Positions 43,898 to 53,047 of a stretch of 64,000 bases of DNA are shown here, one piece after another (the first letter of the stretch is position 1; each line of letters opens with the position of its first letter). The notes under the pieces were generated by a model, which was given only the letters and a program-made list of their open reading frames with translations, was not told the DNA's origin and made no database searches. Origin of the DNA: Streptomyces boluensis (GTDB lineage Bacteria > Actinomycetota > Actinomycetes > Streptomycetales > Streptomycetaceae); NCBI RefSeq assembly GCF_009908195.1, contig NZ_JAAAHS010000001.1:1-64000 (forward strand). Direction: 5' to 3'. Made by a program: the position numbers and the translations under genes.

Positions 43898-44608
43898 TCA
43901 TGCGTGCCAGTCGAGGGGGACCTCCTTCGAGCGGTCCCAGGGTCTCTCCCAGCCGGCGAAGTGCATGATGCGGTCGATGAGTCCGGCCGTAAAACCCCAG
44001 ACCAGCGCGGATCCCACGAGGAACGCCGCACCCTTGTGACCGCGCGGGTGCACGGACGTGACGCGGTTCGCCGGGTCCGTGAGATGTGCCACGGGAACCG
44101 TGAAGACCCGGGCGGTCTCCGCCGGATCGACCACCCCGACCGGGCTCGGCTCCCGCCACCAGGCGAGCACCGGCGTGACGACGAAGCCGCTCACCGGGAT
44201 GTACAGCTTCGGCAGCACGCCGAAGATCTGCACGCCCGCCGGGTCGAGGCCGGTCTCCTCCTCCGCCTCGCGCAGGGCGGCGCGCAGCGGGCCCGTGGTG
44301 TGCGGGTCGCCGTCCTCCGGGTCGAGGGAGCCGCCGGGGAAGGAGGGCTGGCCCGCGTGCGAGCGAAGCGCGCTGGAGCGCTCCATCAGGAGCAGCTCGG
44401 GCCCGGTCTCCGGGGTGCCCTCGCCGAACAGGATGAGCACGGCGGACTGCCGCCCCTCACCGCTCTCCGGCGGCAGGAAGCGGCTCAACTCCTGTGGCCG
44501 TACCGAGGCGGCCGCGCGGGCCACCGGCATCAGCCAGTCGGGCAGGCCCTCGTCGGTCACCGCCACCGCGTCGCCGTACGTATCGCTTGTATGCCGCCCA
44601 TGGGTCAT
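43898..44608 (-). CDS. NUDIX hydrolase, CoA pyrophosphatase-like
   Basis: 236 aa. The Nudix box is GGSLDPEDGD...LREAEEETGL. The preceding SALRSHAGQPSFPGG matches the NuCoA/UPF0035 signature of CoA and acyl-CoA pyrophosphatases (cleaving to 3',5'-ADP and phosphopantetheine). ATG at 44608; an upstream frame to 44638 is possible but has no better site. Operon with the MarP-like gene. Confidence 0.88.
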   Translation of the reverse strand: MTHGRHTSDTYGDAVAVTDEGLPDWLMPVARAAASVRPQELSRFLPPESGEGRQSAVLILFGEGTPETGPELLLMERSSALRSHAGQPSFPGGSLDPEDGDPHTTGPLRAALREAEEETGLDPAGVQIFGVLPKLYIPVSGFVVTPVLAWWREPSPVGVVDPAETARVFTVPVAHLTDPANRVTSVHPRGHKGAAFLVGSALVWGFTAGLIDRIMHFAGWERPWDRSKEVPLDWHA

Positions 44609-44792
44609 GGGCACCCCCGTCCATCCATGCCTGCACAACGTCGAGGGGCGTCCCCTGCGTTCCGCCCCTGGGCTTCTTCGGTTCCGGATCTGCTGCCGGC
44701 GTATCCGCGTCTGCTGCCGGCGTATCCGGGTTTGGTGTGCGCGTGCCAGGGCCTGGTCCCGGCGCTCCGGTGCGCCGCCGCTCGGGGGCGGG

Positions 44793-46088
44793 TCATCCGG
44801 CCGCGGACTGGGCGGCGGGGCGGCCCGGGTAGTCCGGCGGGGGCTTCAGGCGCTGGCCCGGCAGGCCGCCCTTCTCGTACTTGAGGAGCTTCTCCGCCTT
44901 CTCCGGGTCCGTCTCGCCCTCGCCGTACGACGGACAGAGGTGGGCGATGGGGCAGGCTCCGCAGGCCGGTCTGCGGGCGTGGCAGATGCGGCGGCCGTGG
45001 AAGATGATCCGGTGCGACAGCATCGTCCAGTCACTCTTCGGGAAGATGTCGCAGACCAGCGCCTCGATCTTCTCCGGGTCGTCGGAGTCGGTCCACTTCC
45101 AGCGGCGCACGAGGCGGCCGAAGTGGGTGTCGACCGTGATGCCGGGGACACCGAAGGCATTGCCCAGGACTACGTTCGCCGTCTTGCGGCCGACTCCCGG
45201 GAGCTTCACCAAGTCCTCCAGGCGGCCGGGCACCTCACCCCCGTGCCGGTCCCGCAGCGCGGCCGCGAGCCCCATGATCGATTTGGTCTTCGCGCGGAAG
45301 AACCCGGTCGGCCTGATCAGCTCCTCGACCTCCTCCGGGTTGGCCGCGGCCAGGTCCTCGGGGGTCGGGTACGCGGCGAAGAGGCGCGGCGTCGTCTGGT
45401 TCACCCTCAGGTCGGTGGTCTGGGCGGAGAGCACCGTGGCGACGAGCAACTGGAAGGGGTTCTCGAAGTCCAACTCCGGGTGTGCGTACGGATAGACCTC
45501 GGCGAGCTCGCGGTTGATGCGGCGGGCGCGACGGACGAGCGAGAGACGGGACTCCGGCTGAGAGATCCGCACCGCGGGCGCCTTGGCGGCGGGCTTCTTG
45601 GAGGCGGGCTTCTTGGCGGTGGCGGAGGTCTTCGGCGTCTGCTTCGGCGTCTGCTTCGGCGTCTGCTTCGGCTTCTGCTTCTGGTTCGGCTTGGCAGTTT
45701 CGGCGGGTTCGGCCTTGGCCTTGGTGGCGCGCGACGAGCTGCCTGTCGACTTGGGCTTGATTGTCGACTTGGCCTGAGGCTTCGCAGCGGATTTCTTCGC
45801 GCCTGCCGTCTCCGTACGAGTCGGCTCAGCGGCTGTCACCGAGTTGGCCGACGGAGCCGAATTTCTTGCCGCCGTCTTCGCTGCCGCGGTCTTCTTCGCT
45901 ACCGTCTTCTTCGTTGCCGTCTGGTTCCGCTTAGCGGGCGCTTGCGCCACCGACTCCACACCCTCCCCGGTTGTCCGTTTTGCGGCTTTCTCTGCGGTAG
46001 CTGACGACTGTTCGCCCACAGCAGAATCACCGTGCTCCACCACCGCCCCAGCCCCCTCGGCCTGCGCTCTCACCGGCTTGTTGGACAC
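44793..46088 (-). CDS. nth: Endonuclease III with long basic N-terminal tail
   Basis: Bifunctional DNA glycosylase/AP lyase for oxidised pyrimidines. 431 aa, about twice E. coli Nth. Residues 1 to about 180 are a Lys/Ala/Thr/Pro-rich disordered tail ([19 protein letters not shown] repeats). The enzyme core has [13 protein letters not shown], helix-hairpin-helix [17 protein letters not shown] with catalytic Lys, [14 protein letters not shown] with catalytic Asp, and a 4Fe-4S loop C-x6-C-x2-C-x5-C ([17 protein letters not shown]). GTG start 46088, 6 nt after a -10 TACTCT (leaderless). The tail may raise DNA affinity, like the topA tail. Confidence 0.93.
   Translation of the reverse strand: MSNKPVRAQAEGAGAVVEHGDSAVGEQSSATAEKAAKRTTGEGVESVAQAPAKRNQTATKKTVAKKTAAAKTAARNSAPSANSVTAAEPTRTETAGAKKSAAKPQAKSTIKPKSTGSSSRATKAKAEPAETAKPNQKQKPKQTPKQTPKQTPKTSATAKKPASKKPAAKAPAVRISQPESRLSLVRRARRINRELAEVYPYAHPELDFENPFQLLVATVLSAQTTDLRVNQTTPRLFAAYPTPEDLAAANPEEVEELIRPTGFFRAKTKSIMGLAAALRDRHGGEVPGRLEDLVKLPGVGRKTANVVLGNAFGVPGITVDTHFGRLVRRWKWTDSDDPEKIEALVCDIFPKSDWTMLSHRIIFHGRRICHARRPACGACPIAHLCPSYGEGETDPEKAEKLLKYEKGGLPGQRLKPPPDYPGRPAAQSAAG
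45630..45677. repeat. 12-bp tandem repeat in nth tail
   Basis: CTTCGGCGTCTG repeats three times perfectly plus one variant unit, encoding KQTP/KQKP repeats. Confidence 0.9.
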
Positions 46089-46094
46089 TCGGCC

Positions 46095-46100
46095 AGAGTA
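46095..46100 (-). promoter_or_regulatory. -10 box of nth, leaderless
   Basis: Minus-strand TACTCT with a 6-nt gap to the GTG at 46088. Confidence 0.55.
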
Positions 46101-46271
46101 AAGCCAGCCACCGACATCCGCCCCTGACCCTGGTGAACAGCCCCCGATTGGGCCCCCTGTCGCACAGGACGCCACGCCGGTACGGCAAACTTGTGACTGA
46201 TCACACTGTTTGGACCGTCCGGCATCATGGGGACCACGGTCCCCTGAGCAGGTCGACATAGGAGAGAACTC

Positions 46272-46946
46272 GTGGACGACGTTCTGCGGCGCGCCCCGCT
46301 CTTTGCGGCGCTCGATGACGAGCAGGCTGCGGAGCTGCGCGCCTCCATGAGCGAGGTGACCCTCGCACGCAGCGAAGCGCTGTTCCACGAGGGCGACCCC
46401 GGTGACCGCCTGTACGTGGTCACCGAGGGCAAGGTGAAGCTGCACCGCACCTCCCCCGATGGACGCGAGAACATGCTCGCCGTCCTCGGCCCCGGAGAGC
46501 TGATCGGCGAGCTGTCGCTGTTCGACCCGGGCCCGCGCACCGCCACCGCATCCGCCCTCACCGAGGTCAAGCTCCTCGGCCTCGGCCACGGCGACCTCCA
46601 GCCCTGGCTGAACGCCCGCCCCGAGGTGGCCACCGCGCTGCTGCGCGCCGTCGCCCGGCGCCTGCGCAAGACCAACGACCAGATGTCCGACCTGGTCTTC
46701 TCCGACGTGCCGGGCCGTGTCGCCCGCGCGCTCCTCGACCTGTCGCGTCGCTTCGGCGTGCAGTCCGAGGAGGGCATCCACGTCGTGCACGACCTCACGC
46801 AGGAGGAGCTGGCCCAGCTGGTCGGCGCTTCCCGCGAGACGGTCAACAAGGCCCTCGCGGACTTCGCGGGCCGCGGGTGGCTCCGCCTGGAGGCTCGCGC
46901 CGTGATTCTGCTCGACGTGGAGCGTCTGGCGAAGCGGTCGCGCTAG
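46272..46946 (+). CDS. crp: Crp/Fnr family cAMP receptor protein
   Basis: 224 aa. In Streptomyces Crp controls germination and antibiotic production. The N-terminal cyclic-nucleotide domain contains [34 protein letters not shown] (the phosphate-binding cassette, with GELSL and PRTAT), then a long dimer helix. The C-terminal winged helix has [21 protein letters not shown] as recognition helix. GTG start with AGGAGAG 6 nt upstream. Divergent from nth, as in mycobacteria. Confidence 0.95.
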   Translation: MDDVLRRAPLFAALDDEQAAELRASMSEVTLARSEALFHEGDPGDRLYVVTEGKVKLHRTSPDGRENMLAVLGPGELIGELSLFDPGPRTATASALTEVKLLGLGHGDLQPWLNARPEVATALLRAVARRLRKTNDQMSDLVFSDVPGRVARALLDLSRRFGVQSEEGIHVVHDLTQEELAQLVGASRETVNKALADFAGRGWLRLEARAVILLDVERLAKRSR

Positions 46947-46967
46947 TCGCGGTTCTTTTTGTACGTA

Positions 46968-47003
46968 CGAGGGGTCCCGCCGGTCGTTCGGCGGGACCCC
47001 TCG
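46968..47003. terminator. Bidirectional terminator, crp / MBL operon
   Basis: Perfect 15-bp stem CGAGGGGTCCCGCCG with 6-nt loop, between convergent genes. Confidence 0.85.
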
Positions 47004-47112
47004 CACGTATGCCGTCCCGGCCGTCGTTCCTCTGACGGCGCGTCGTGGCCGGGCTTTCGCGCAGTTCCCCGCGCCCCTGAACAGGCGCCCCCCTGCGGAG
47101 CGCCACGCGGCC

Positions 47113-47943
47113 TCAGATCAAGCCGTGCTCCCGCAAGTACTCCAGCTGTGCCCGTACCGACAGTTCCGCCGCGGGCCACAGGGAGCGGTCCACGTCCGCG
47201 TAGACGCGGGCCACCACTTCGGTCGGCGTGCGGTAGCCGTTCTCCACGGCCGTCTCGACCTGGGCGAGGCGGTTGGCGCGGTGGGCGAGGTAGAAGTCGA
47301 CGGCGCCCTGGGCGTCGTCCAGGACCGGACCGTGGCCCGGCAGCACCGTGTGCACGCCGTCGTCCACCGTCAGGGAGCGCAACCGCCGCAGTGAGTCGAG
47401 GTAGTCGCCGAGGCGACCGTCGGGGTGGGCGACGACCGTGGTGCCGCGCCCCAGGATCGTGTCGCCGGTCAACACGGCCCGGTCGGCGGGCAGATGGAAG
47501 CTGAGCGAGTCCTCGGTGTGCCCGGGGGTCGGTACGACGCGGAGTTCGAGTCCGCCCACGGTGATCACGTCGCCCGCCCCGAGCCCCTCGTCGCCCAGGC
47601 GCAGCGCCGGGTCGAGGGCCCTGACCTTCGTACGGGTCAGTTCGGCGAAGCGGGCCGCGCCCTCCGCGTGGTCGGGGTGACCGTGCGTCAGAAGCGTCAG
47701 ACCGACCCGTCGGCCCGCCCGCTCGGCGGTCTCGATCACGTGCCGGAGGTGGCCGTCGTCCAGCGGGCCGGGGTCGATGACCACGGCGAGGTCGGAGTCG
47801 GGCTCGGCGACGATCCAGGTGTTGGTGCCGTCGAGCGTCATCGCCGAGGCGTTGGGGGCGAGCACGTTGACGGCACGGGCCGTGGCGGGGCCGGAGAGCA
47901 CCCCGCCACGCGGCTGTCCGGGCAGGGCGGCGGCTTCGGTCAT
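47113..47943 (-). CDS. MBL-fold hydrolase (Rv3677c-like)
   Basis: 276 aa. Zinc motif [15 protein letters not shown], then [30 protein letters not shown] and VLPGHGPVL. These are the glyoxalase II/LACTB2-type set of ligands. The LACTB2-like group includes RNA endonucleases and thioester hydrolases; the substrate is unresolved. ATGA overlap with the upstream NUDIX gene, so the pair is translationally coupled. Confidence 0.88.
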   Translation of the reverse strand: MTEAAALPGQPRGGVLSGPATARAVNVLAPNASAMTLDGTNTWIVAEPDSDLAVVIDPGPLDDGHLRHVIETAERAGRRVGLTLLTHGHPDHAEGAARFAELTRTKVRALDPALRLGDEGLGAGDVITVGGLELRVVPTPGHTEDSLSFHLPADRAVLTGDTILGRGTTVVAHPDGRLGDYLDSLRRLRSLTVDDGVHTVLPGHGPVLDDAQGAVDFYLAHRANRLAQVETAVENGYRTPTEVVARVYADVDRSLWPAAELSVRAQLEYLREHGLI

Positions 47944-48830
47944 GCGGAGGTTCCCTGGGCGTTCGGGCCGCTCGGCGCGGCCGGGAGGTGCTTGGTGAAC
48001 TCTTCGTGGCCGGGCCAGGCGAGCACCAACTCACCGTTCTCCAGGCGGGCCTGGGCCAGTACGGGGGTCAGGTCGCGGCCGGCCGCGGCGGCGAGCGCGT
48101 CGGCTGCCGTCGGGTACGGGCCGAGCTGGCGCAGCGTCGCGACGGTCGGCGGCATCATCAGCAGCTCACCGCGGTCGTACCCGGCGGCCGCGTCGGCGGG
48201 TCTGATCCACACCGTACGGTCGGCCTCCGTCGAGGCGTTGCGGGTGCGCTGACCCTCCGGGAGCGCGGCGACGAAGAACCAGGTGTCGTACCGCCTGGGT
48301 TCGAACTCGGGGGTGATCCACCGCGTCCACGCCCCGAGCAGGTCGCCGCGCAGCACCAGGCCGCGCCGGTCGAGGAACTCCGCGAAGGAGAGCTCGCGCG
48401 CGACGAGGGCCGCGCGGTCGGCCTCCCAGTCGGCTCCCGTGGTGTCGGTGACCACCGAGTCGGCCGTCGGCCCGGCGAGCAGGACGCCCGCCTCCTCGTA
48501 CGTCTCGCGCACCGCGGCGCACACGACGGCCTGCGCCTCGGCCGCGGTGACGCCCAGGCGCTCCGCCCACTCCTCGCGGCTCGGTCCGGCCCAGGCGACG
48601 AGCCGTTCGTCGTCGCGCGGGTCGACACCGCCGCCCGGATACGCGTACGCGCCCCCGGCGAAGGCCATGGAGGCGCGTCTGCGCAGCATGTGGACGGCGG
48701 GGCCGTCGGCGGTGTCCTTGAGGAGCATGACCGTGGCCGCCCGGCGCGGTGTCACCGGCGTCAGGGTGCCGTCCGCGAGAGCACGAATGCGGTCCGGCCA
48801 CTCGGGGGGATACCACTGCCCATTCGACAT
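47940..48830 (-). CDS. NUDIX hydrolase, NUDT19-like
   Basis: 296 aa. The split Nudix box has GGGVDPRDDE followed about 40 residues later by AAVRETYEEAGVLL. This spacing is typical of the NUDT7/19-like group, some of which hydrolyse CoA derivatives. N-terminal PRRAATVMLLKDTADGPAVHMLRR is the Nudix first strand. Leaderless start (TAGCCT, 6-nt gap). Coupled to the MBL gene. Confidence 0.87.
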   Translation of the reverse strand: MSNGQWYPPEWPDRIRALADGTLTPVTPRRAATVMLLKDTADGPAVHMLRRRASMAFAGGAYAYPGGGVDPRDDERLVAWAGPSREEWAERLGVTAAEAQAVVCAAVRETYEEAGVLLAGPTADSVVTDTTGADWEADRAALVARELSFAEFLDRRGLVLRGDLLGAWTRWITPEFEPRRYDTWFFVAALPEGQRTRNASTEADRTVWIRPADAAAGYDRGELLMMPPTVATLRQLGPYPTAADALAAAAGRDLTPVLAQARLENGELVLAWPGHEEFTKHLPAAPSGPNAQGTSA

Positions 48831-48836
48831 GGGCGG

Positions 48837-48842
48837 AGGCTA
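48837..48842 (-). promoter_or_regulatory. -10 box of NUDIX-MBL operon, leaderless
   Basis: Minus-strand TAGCCT with a 6-nt gap to the ATG at 48830. Confidence 0.55.
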
Positions 48843-48914
48843 TCCGGTGCGGCGCGGATGTTCGAGGGGCGACCGTGGATCACGGTCGCCCCTCGCCATA
48901 CGGTCCGGTCGGCG

Positions 48915-49391
48915 TTACGCCGCCGCATCCTCGAGCTCGACCTGGATCTCGACCTCGACCGGTGCGTCAAGGGGCAGCACGGCGACGCCGACGGCGCTGC
49001 GCGCGTGCACGCCCTTGTCACCGAGGACCTCGCCGAGCAGCTCGCTCGCGCCGTTGAGCACGGCGGGCTGGCCCGTGAAGTCCGCGGCCGAGGCGACGAA
49101 TCCGACGACCTTCACGACGCGCTTGATCCGGTCCAGGTCACCCGCGACCGACTTGACCGCCGCGAGGGCGTTCAGCGCGCAGGTGCGGGCCAGGTCCTTG
49201 GCGTCCTCCGGGGTGACTTCGGCGCCGACCTTGCCGACCCGCGGAAGCTTGCCGTCCACCATGGGCAGCTGGCCCGCGGTGTAGACGTACGGCCCGGTCG
49301 TCACGGCCGGTTGGTACGCCGCGAGCGGCGGGACGACGTCCGGCAGCGTCAGGCCGAGCTCGGCGAGCTTCGCCTCTACCGCGCCGCTCAT
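48915..49391 (-). CDS. RidA family protein
   Basis: 158 aa. Trimeric RidA/YjgF proteins deaminate reactive enamine/imine intermediates. The fold is visible: VTTGPYVYTAGQLPMVDGKL, DAKDLARTCALNALAAVKSV, KVVGFVASAADF, ARSAVGVAVLPLDAPVEVEIQ. The catalytic Arg of the RidA subfamily is expected near the GVAxLPL strand. There Val-Leu-Pro-Leu is seen and the Arg position reads Ala-Arg-Ser, so the exact subgroup is uncertain. ATG 49391 overlaps the DUF4177 stop (ATGA). Confidence 0.88.
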   Translation of the reverse strand: MSGAVEAKLAELGLTLPDVVPPLAAYQPAVTTGPYVYTAGQLPMVDGKLPRVGKVGAEVTPEDAKDLARTCALNALAAVKSVAGDLDRIKRVVKVVGFVASAADFTGQPAVLNGASELLGEVLGDKGVHARSAVGVAVLPLDAPVEVEIQVELEDAAA

Positions 49392-49549
49392 GCCTGCCGC
49401 TCCCGCTTGAGGTAGGCCACCAGCTGCTCGGGGTTGTTGGGGCCGGGGACGACCTGGACGAGCTCCCAGCCGTCCTCGCCCCAGGTGTCCAGAATCTGCT
49501 TCGTCGCGTGCACGAGAAGGGGCACGGTCGCGTATTCCCACTTGGTCAT
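49388..49549 (-). CDS. DUF4177 small protein
   Basis: 53 aa. MTKWEYATVPLL...ILDTWGEDGWELVQVVPG is the DUF4177 signature (WEY...DGWELV). Function unknown. Start ATG 49549 sits 6 nt after -10 TACAGT (leaderless). ATGA overlap couples it to RidA. Divergent from the ArsA pair. Confidence 0.85.
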   Translation of the reverse strand: MTKWEYATVPLLVHATKQILDTWGEDGWELVQVVPGPNNPEQLVAYLKRERQA

Positions 49550-49555
49550 ACGGCG

Positions 49556-49561
49556 ACTGTA
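49556..49561 (-). promoter_or_regulatory. -10 box of DUF4177-ridA operon, leaderless
   Basis: Minus-strand TACAGT with a 6-nt gap to the ATG at 49549. Confidence 0.55.
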
Positions 49562-49686
49562 ATGCCTGCCTCGGACAGCCCCGCGCCGGAGCCCTGGGCA
49601 CGGTTCCACGAGGCGGCGTAACGGACCTCACTGCCCGAACGCGACGGTGATCGCACCCGAAGCCTCCGCAGTGCACGCAAAGGAAT

Positions 49687-49692
49687 TAGGCT
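49687..49692 (+). promoter_or_regulatory. -10 box of arsA-pair operon, leaderless
   Basis: TAGGCT with a 7-nt gap to the GTG at 49700; no ribosome site. Confidence 0.55.
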
Positions 49693-49699
49693 CGAATGC

Positions 49700-50668
49700 G
49701 TGAGCAGGTTCCAGGTCGTCAGTGGCAAGGGCGGTACCGGTAAGACCACGGTGGCCGCCGCTCTCGCGCTCGCGCTCGCGACCGAGGGCAAGCGGACTCT
49801 CCTCGTCGAGGTCGAGGGCAGGCAGGGCATCGCGCAGCTATTCGAGGCCGAGGCGCTGCCGTACGGGGAGCGGAAGGTCGCGGTCGCCCCCGGCGGCGGC
49901 GAGGTGTACGCGCTGGCGATCGACGCCGAGCTGGCGCTCCTCGACTACCTCCAGATGTTCTACCGCCTCGGCAGCGCGGGCCGTGCCCTGAAGAAGCTCG
50001 GCGCGATCGACTTCGCCACCACCATCGCCCCCGGCGTCCGCGACGTCCTCCTCACCGGCAAGGCCTGCGAGGCGGTCCGCCGCAAGGACAAGAAGGGGCG
50101 GTACGCGTACGACTACGTGGTCATGGACGCGCCCCCGACCGGCCGCATCACGCGCTTCCTGAACGTGAACGACGAGGTGGCCGGGCTCGCCAAGATCGGC
50201 CCCATACACAACCAGGCACAGGCCGTGATGCGGGTCCTCAAGTCCCCCGAGACAGCGGTGCACTTGGTCACCCTGCTCGAGGAGATGCCGGTGCAGGAGA
50301 CCGTCGACGGCATCGGTGAACTGCGGGACGCGAACCTCCCGGTGGGCCGGATCCTGGTGAACATGGTGCGGCCCGCGGTACTCGAAGGCCCCGTACCCAC
50401 CGACGTACGCCGTACGGACCTCGCGAAGGCGCTCTCCGGTGTCGGCCTCGGCGGGGCGCGCAAGGGCGGGCTCGCGGAGCAGCTGGTGGACCCGCTGCTC
50501 GCACAGGCCGCGGAGTACGAGGAGCGGGTCGCCCTGGAGCGCGGGCAGCGGGCGCTGCTCGGCGAAGTGGGCCTGCCTGTGCAGGAGTTGGAGCTGCTCA
50601 CCGAAGGCATCGATCTGGCCGGGCTCTACCGCCTGGCCACGGACTTGCGCAAGCAGGGGGTCGCATGA
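49700..50668 (+). CDS. ArsA/Get3-family ATPase, subunit 1 (Rv3679-like)
   Basis: 322 aa. Deviant Walker A QVVSGKGGTGKTTVAAALALALA has both the signature lysine and the P-loop lysine. Switch I-like LLVEVEGRQGIAQLFEAE; switch II YVVMDAPPTGRITRFL. No ArsA metal-binding cysteines are seen, so arsenite transport is unlikely. First of two adjacent, ATGA-coupled ArsA genes. The mycobacterial pair Rv3679-Rv3680 forms a heterodimer linked to nitric oxide and glycerol-dependent stress (recalled as BagAB). Confidence 0.9.
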   Translation: MSRFQVVSGKGGTGKTTVAAALALALATEGKRTLLVEVEGRQGIAQLFEAEALPYGERKVAVAPGGGEVYALAIDAELALLDYLQMFYRLGSAGRALKKLGAIDFATTIAPGVRDVLLTGKACEAVRRKDKKGRYAYDYVVMDAPPTGRITRFLNVNDEVAGLAKIGPIHNQAQAVMRVLKSPETAVHLVTLLEEMPVQETVDGIGELRDANLPVGRILVNMVRPAVLEGPVPTDVRRTDLAKALSGVGLGGARKGGLAEQLVDPLLAQAAEYEERVALERGQRALLGEVGLPVQELELLTEGIDLAGLYRLATDLRKQGVA

Positions 50669-52023
50669 CGCTGGATCCGGTACCGGCCCTCGACGTCGAT
50701 CCGCTGATCGACGACCCGGGGACCCGGATCATCGTGTGCTGCGGCGCGGGTGGCGTCGGCAAGACCACGACGGCCGCGGCGCTCGGGCTGCGGGCGGCGG
50801 AGCGCGGCCGCAAGGTCGTGGTGCTCACCATCGACCCGGCGCGCAGGCTCGCCCAGTCCATGGGCATCGACTCGCTCGACAACACCCCGCGCAAGGTGAC
50901 GGGCGTGGACGGTACGGGCGAACTGCACGCCATGATGCTCGACATGAAGCGCACCTTCGACGAGATCGTCGAGGCGCACGCGGACTCCGAGCGGGCGGAC
51001 GCGATCCTCAACAACCCCTTCTACCAGTCGCTTTCGGCGGGCTTCGCGGGCACGCAGGAGTACATGGCGATGGAGAAGCTGGGCCAGTTGCGGGCCCGCG
51101 ACGAGTGGGACCTGATCGTCGTCGACACCCCGCCGTCCCGCTCGGCCCTGGACTTCCTGGACGCCCCGAAGAACCTGGGTTCGTTCCTCGACGGCAAGTT
51201 CATCCGCGTCCTGATGGCGCCCGCGAAGGTGGGCGGCCGGGCCGGCATGAAGTTCCTGAACGTCGGGATGTCGGTGATGACCGGCACCCTGGGCAAGCTG
51301 CTCGGCGGCCAGTTCCTGCGGGACGTGCAGACGTTCGTGGCCGCGATGGACACCATGTTCGGCGGCTTCCGCACGCGGGCGGACGCCACGTACCGGCTGC
51401 TTCAGGCGCCGGGCACGGCGTTCCTCGTGGTGGCGGCCCCGGAGCGGGACGCGCTGCGCGAGGCCGCGTACTTCGTGGAGCGGCTGGCCGCGGAGGAAAT
51501 GCCGCTGGCCGGGCTTGTGTTGAACCGGGTGCACGGCAGCGGCGCCGCCCGGCTTTCGGCCGAGCGGGCGCTCGCCGCTGCGGAAAATCTTGACGAGCCC
51601 GGCATTGTGGATCAGGAGGCCGGGAAAGAAGCATTGCGTAGCTCTCCCGAACCGCCCACATCCACGGCTTCTTCCGAGCCCTCGGTTTCTCCCGAGCCCC
51701 CGGTTTCCGCCCCCGCGACACAGCACGACGAGACCATGAACGACCAGACTTCGAGCGATCAGGCTTCGAGCGACCGTGCTTCGAGCGATCAGACGCAGCC
51801 GTCCGACGCACGCCAACTGGCCGCCGGACTCCTGCGGTTGCACGCCGAGCGCATGCACTTGCTCGCTCGCGAACAGCGCACACGTGACCGCTTCACCGCG
51901 CTGCACCCCGAGGTGCCCGTGACCGAGGTGGCCGCTCTGCCCGGCGATGTCCATGACCTCGCAGGGCTGCGCGACATCGGCGACCGGCTCGCGTCCGGAA
52001 TCCGCCCGGCGGGAGCCGCCTAG
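50665..52023 (+). CDS. ArsA/Get3-family ATPase, subunit 2 (Rv3680-like)
   Basis: 452 aa. IIVCCGAGGVGKTTTAAALG keeps the P-loop lysine but has Ala where the signature (intersubunit) lysine should be. LTIDPARRLAQSMG and LIVVDTPPSRSALDFLDAP are the switch regions. From about residue 320 to 385 a low-complexity Ser/Asp/Pro/Thr linker (ASSDRASSDQ type) interrupts the fold, and a helical end (LRLHAERMHLLAREQRTRDRF) follows. The lost lysine suggests an asymmetric heterodimer where subunit 1 supplies it. Confidence 0.9.
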   Translation: MTLDPVPALDVDPLIDDPGTRIIVCCGAGGVGKTTTAAALGLRAAERGRKVVVLTIDPARRLAQSMGIDSLDNTPRKVTGVDGTGELHAMMLDMKRTFDEIVEAHADSERADAILNNPFYQSLSAGFAGTQEYMAMEKLGQLRARDEWDLIVVDTPPSRSALDFLDAPKNLGSFLDGKFIRVLMAPAKVGGRAGMKFLNVGMSVMTGTLGKLLGGQFLRDVQTFVAAMDTMFGGFRTRADATYRLLQAPGTAFLVVAAPERDALREAAYFVERLAAEEMPLAGLVLNRVHGSGAARLSAERALAAAENLDEPGIVDQEAGKEALRSSPEPPTSTASSEPSVSPEPPVSAPATQHDETMNDQTSSDQASSDRASSDQTQPSDARQLAAGLLRLHAERMHLLAREQRTRDRFTALHPEVPVTEVAALPGDVHDLAGLRDIGDRLASGIRPAGAA

Positions 52024-52039
52024 GGGAGACGTCCCCTAG
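52020..52039 (+). terminator. Short hairpin at arsA-pair stop
   Basis: CTAGGGGA-GACG-TCCCCTAG, 8-bp stem overlapping the TAG stop codon; between convergent genes. Confidence 0.5.
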
Positions 52040-52087
52040 CTCCTGCCGAGCCGAGCCCGCCCGGGCCGGCCGTTCACACCTGATCGG

Positions 52088-52465
52088 CTACCCCACGGCG
52101 GCGTACGTCTCGTACTCGTAGTGCTCCTGCTCGTGGACCTCGTCAAGGTCGTCGAGATCGTCCACGCCCACAGGAAGGATTCCCGCGCTGCGTTCGTACT
52201 CGCTGCGCGCGGTCTCAAGGAGTCTGCGCCACGAGGTGACGGTGGGACGTCTGCGCAACAGTGCGCGGCGCTCCCGCTCCGTCATCCCACCCCACACGCC
52301 GAATTCGACGCGATTGTCCAGCGCATCGGCCAGGCATTCCGTGCGCACCGGGCATCCGGTGCACACCGCCTTGGCGCGGTTCTGCGCGGCTCCTTGAACG
52401 AACAGTTCATCTGGATCGGTAGTGCGGCAGGCCGCCTGCGCACTCCAGTCGGTTACCCAGCCCAT
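52088..52465 (-). CDS. wblA: WhiB-like Fe-S regulator WblA
   Basis: 125 aa from MGWVTDWSAQ (ATG 52465, GGGAGAGGA upstream); in-frame ATGs at 52522 and 52516 are alternatives. Four cysteines (AACRTT, AVCTGCPVRTECL) bind a redox- and NO-sensitive 4Fe-4S cluster. The turn EFGVWGGMTERERRALLRRR is the WhiB signature with its basic DNA-binding stretch. WblA is a pleiotropic switch from vegetative growth to sporulation and a repressor of antibiotic clusters in Streptomyces. The acidic C-terminal tail (DDLDDLDEVHEQEHYEYE) is longer than the roughly 112-aa form recalled from S. coelicolor. Confidence 0.94.
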   Translation of the reverse strand: MGWVTDWSAQAACRTTDPDELFVQGAAQNRAKAVCTGCPVRTECLADALDNRVEFGVWGGMTERERRALLRRRPTVTSWRRLLETARSEYERSAGILPVGVDDLDDLDEVHEQEHYEYETYAAVG

Positions 52466-53035
52466 ACCGGCGCCGTCCTCTCCCGAATCGAGGCTCCCCC
52501 ACGGCGGCAGCGGCATATTCACCGCCGCCAGTTGAGGACGTTACGGAAGGTGGGCACAGCGCAACACCCCCTTCGGGCCCAATTCTGGATGGCCCGAACG
52601 GACTATGCGTAAGCGGCAGATCACCCGACGGAGTGAGCTGACGACATGCGTGACTATCCCCAGCAAACTGGGACAGTTCAGTTGAGTCACACCGGAATTC
52701 CGGTGACGTACAAGGCGAATTCGGGCACCCGCTCCGCCGGATTCGGGGACGGCGGAAGCGACCCGAACGGGCCGGGCTCCACTCAAGGTCGTTGAGAACT
52801 CAAGGTCTTGAGGTCTCGGAGTCCTGAGGACTCAGGATTCAGGGTCTCGGTCTCGATGTGCTCGTACGCGCCTTGATGCGGAACCGCGCTGCATTGACAG
52901 CTGAAGAAGCTGAAATCCAGCTTAGGCCAAGGCGTTACGCCTGTCCGGCGATTCGGAACGTCCGTGCCTCACATCGCCGTTCCGCCCGAACATCCCGAGA
53001 AGCGACCGTGCCTCGGAAGGCACGCGGGTACGGAT
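52466..53035. other. wblA / PBP divergent intergenic region
   Basis: About 570 bp without a supported gene; the upstream region of wblA is long, as expected for a gene under several developmental regulators. Contains the palindrome cluster at 52782-52837. Confidence 0.6.
52782..52837. promoter_or_regulatory. Three clustered palindromes upstream of PBP and wblA
   Basis: CTCAAGGTCGTTGAG (52782-52796), CTCAAGGTCTTGAG (52799-52812) and TCCTGAG-GA-CTCAGGA (52822-52837). The first two are near-copies 17 bp apart, each a dyad. Likely operator sites; the binding protein is unknown. Confidence 0.45.
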
Positions 53036-53041
53036 TAGGCT
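53036..53041 (+). promoter_or_regulatory. -10 box of PBP gene, leaderless
   Basis: TAGGCT with a 6-nt gap (GCCCCC) to the ATG at 53048. Confidence 0.6.
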
Positions 53042-53047
53042 GCCCCC

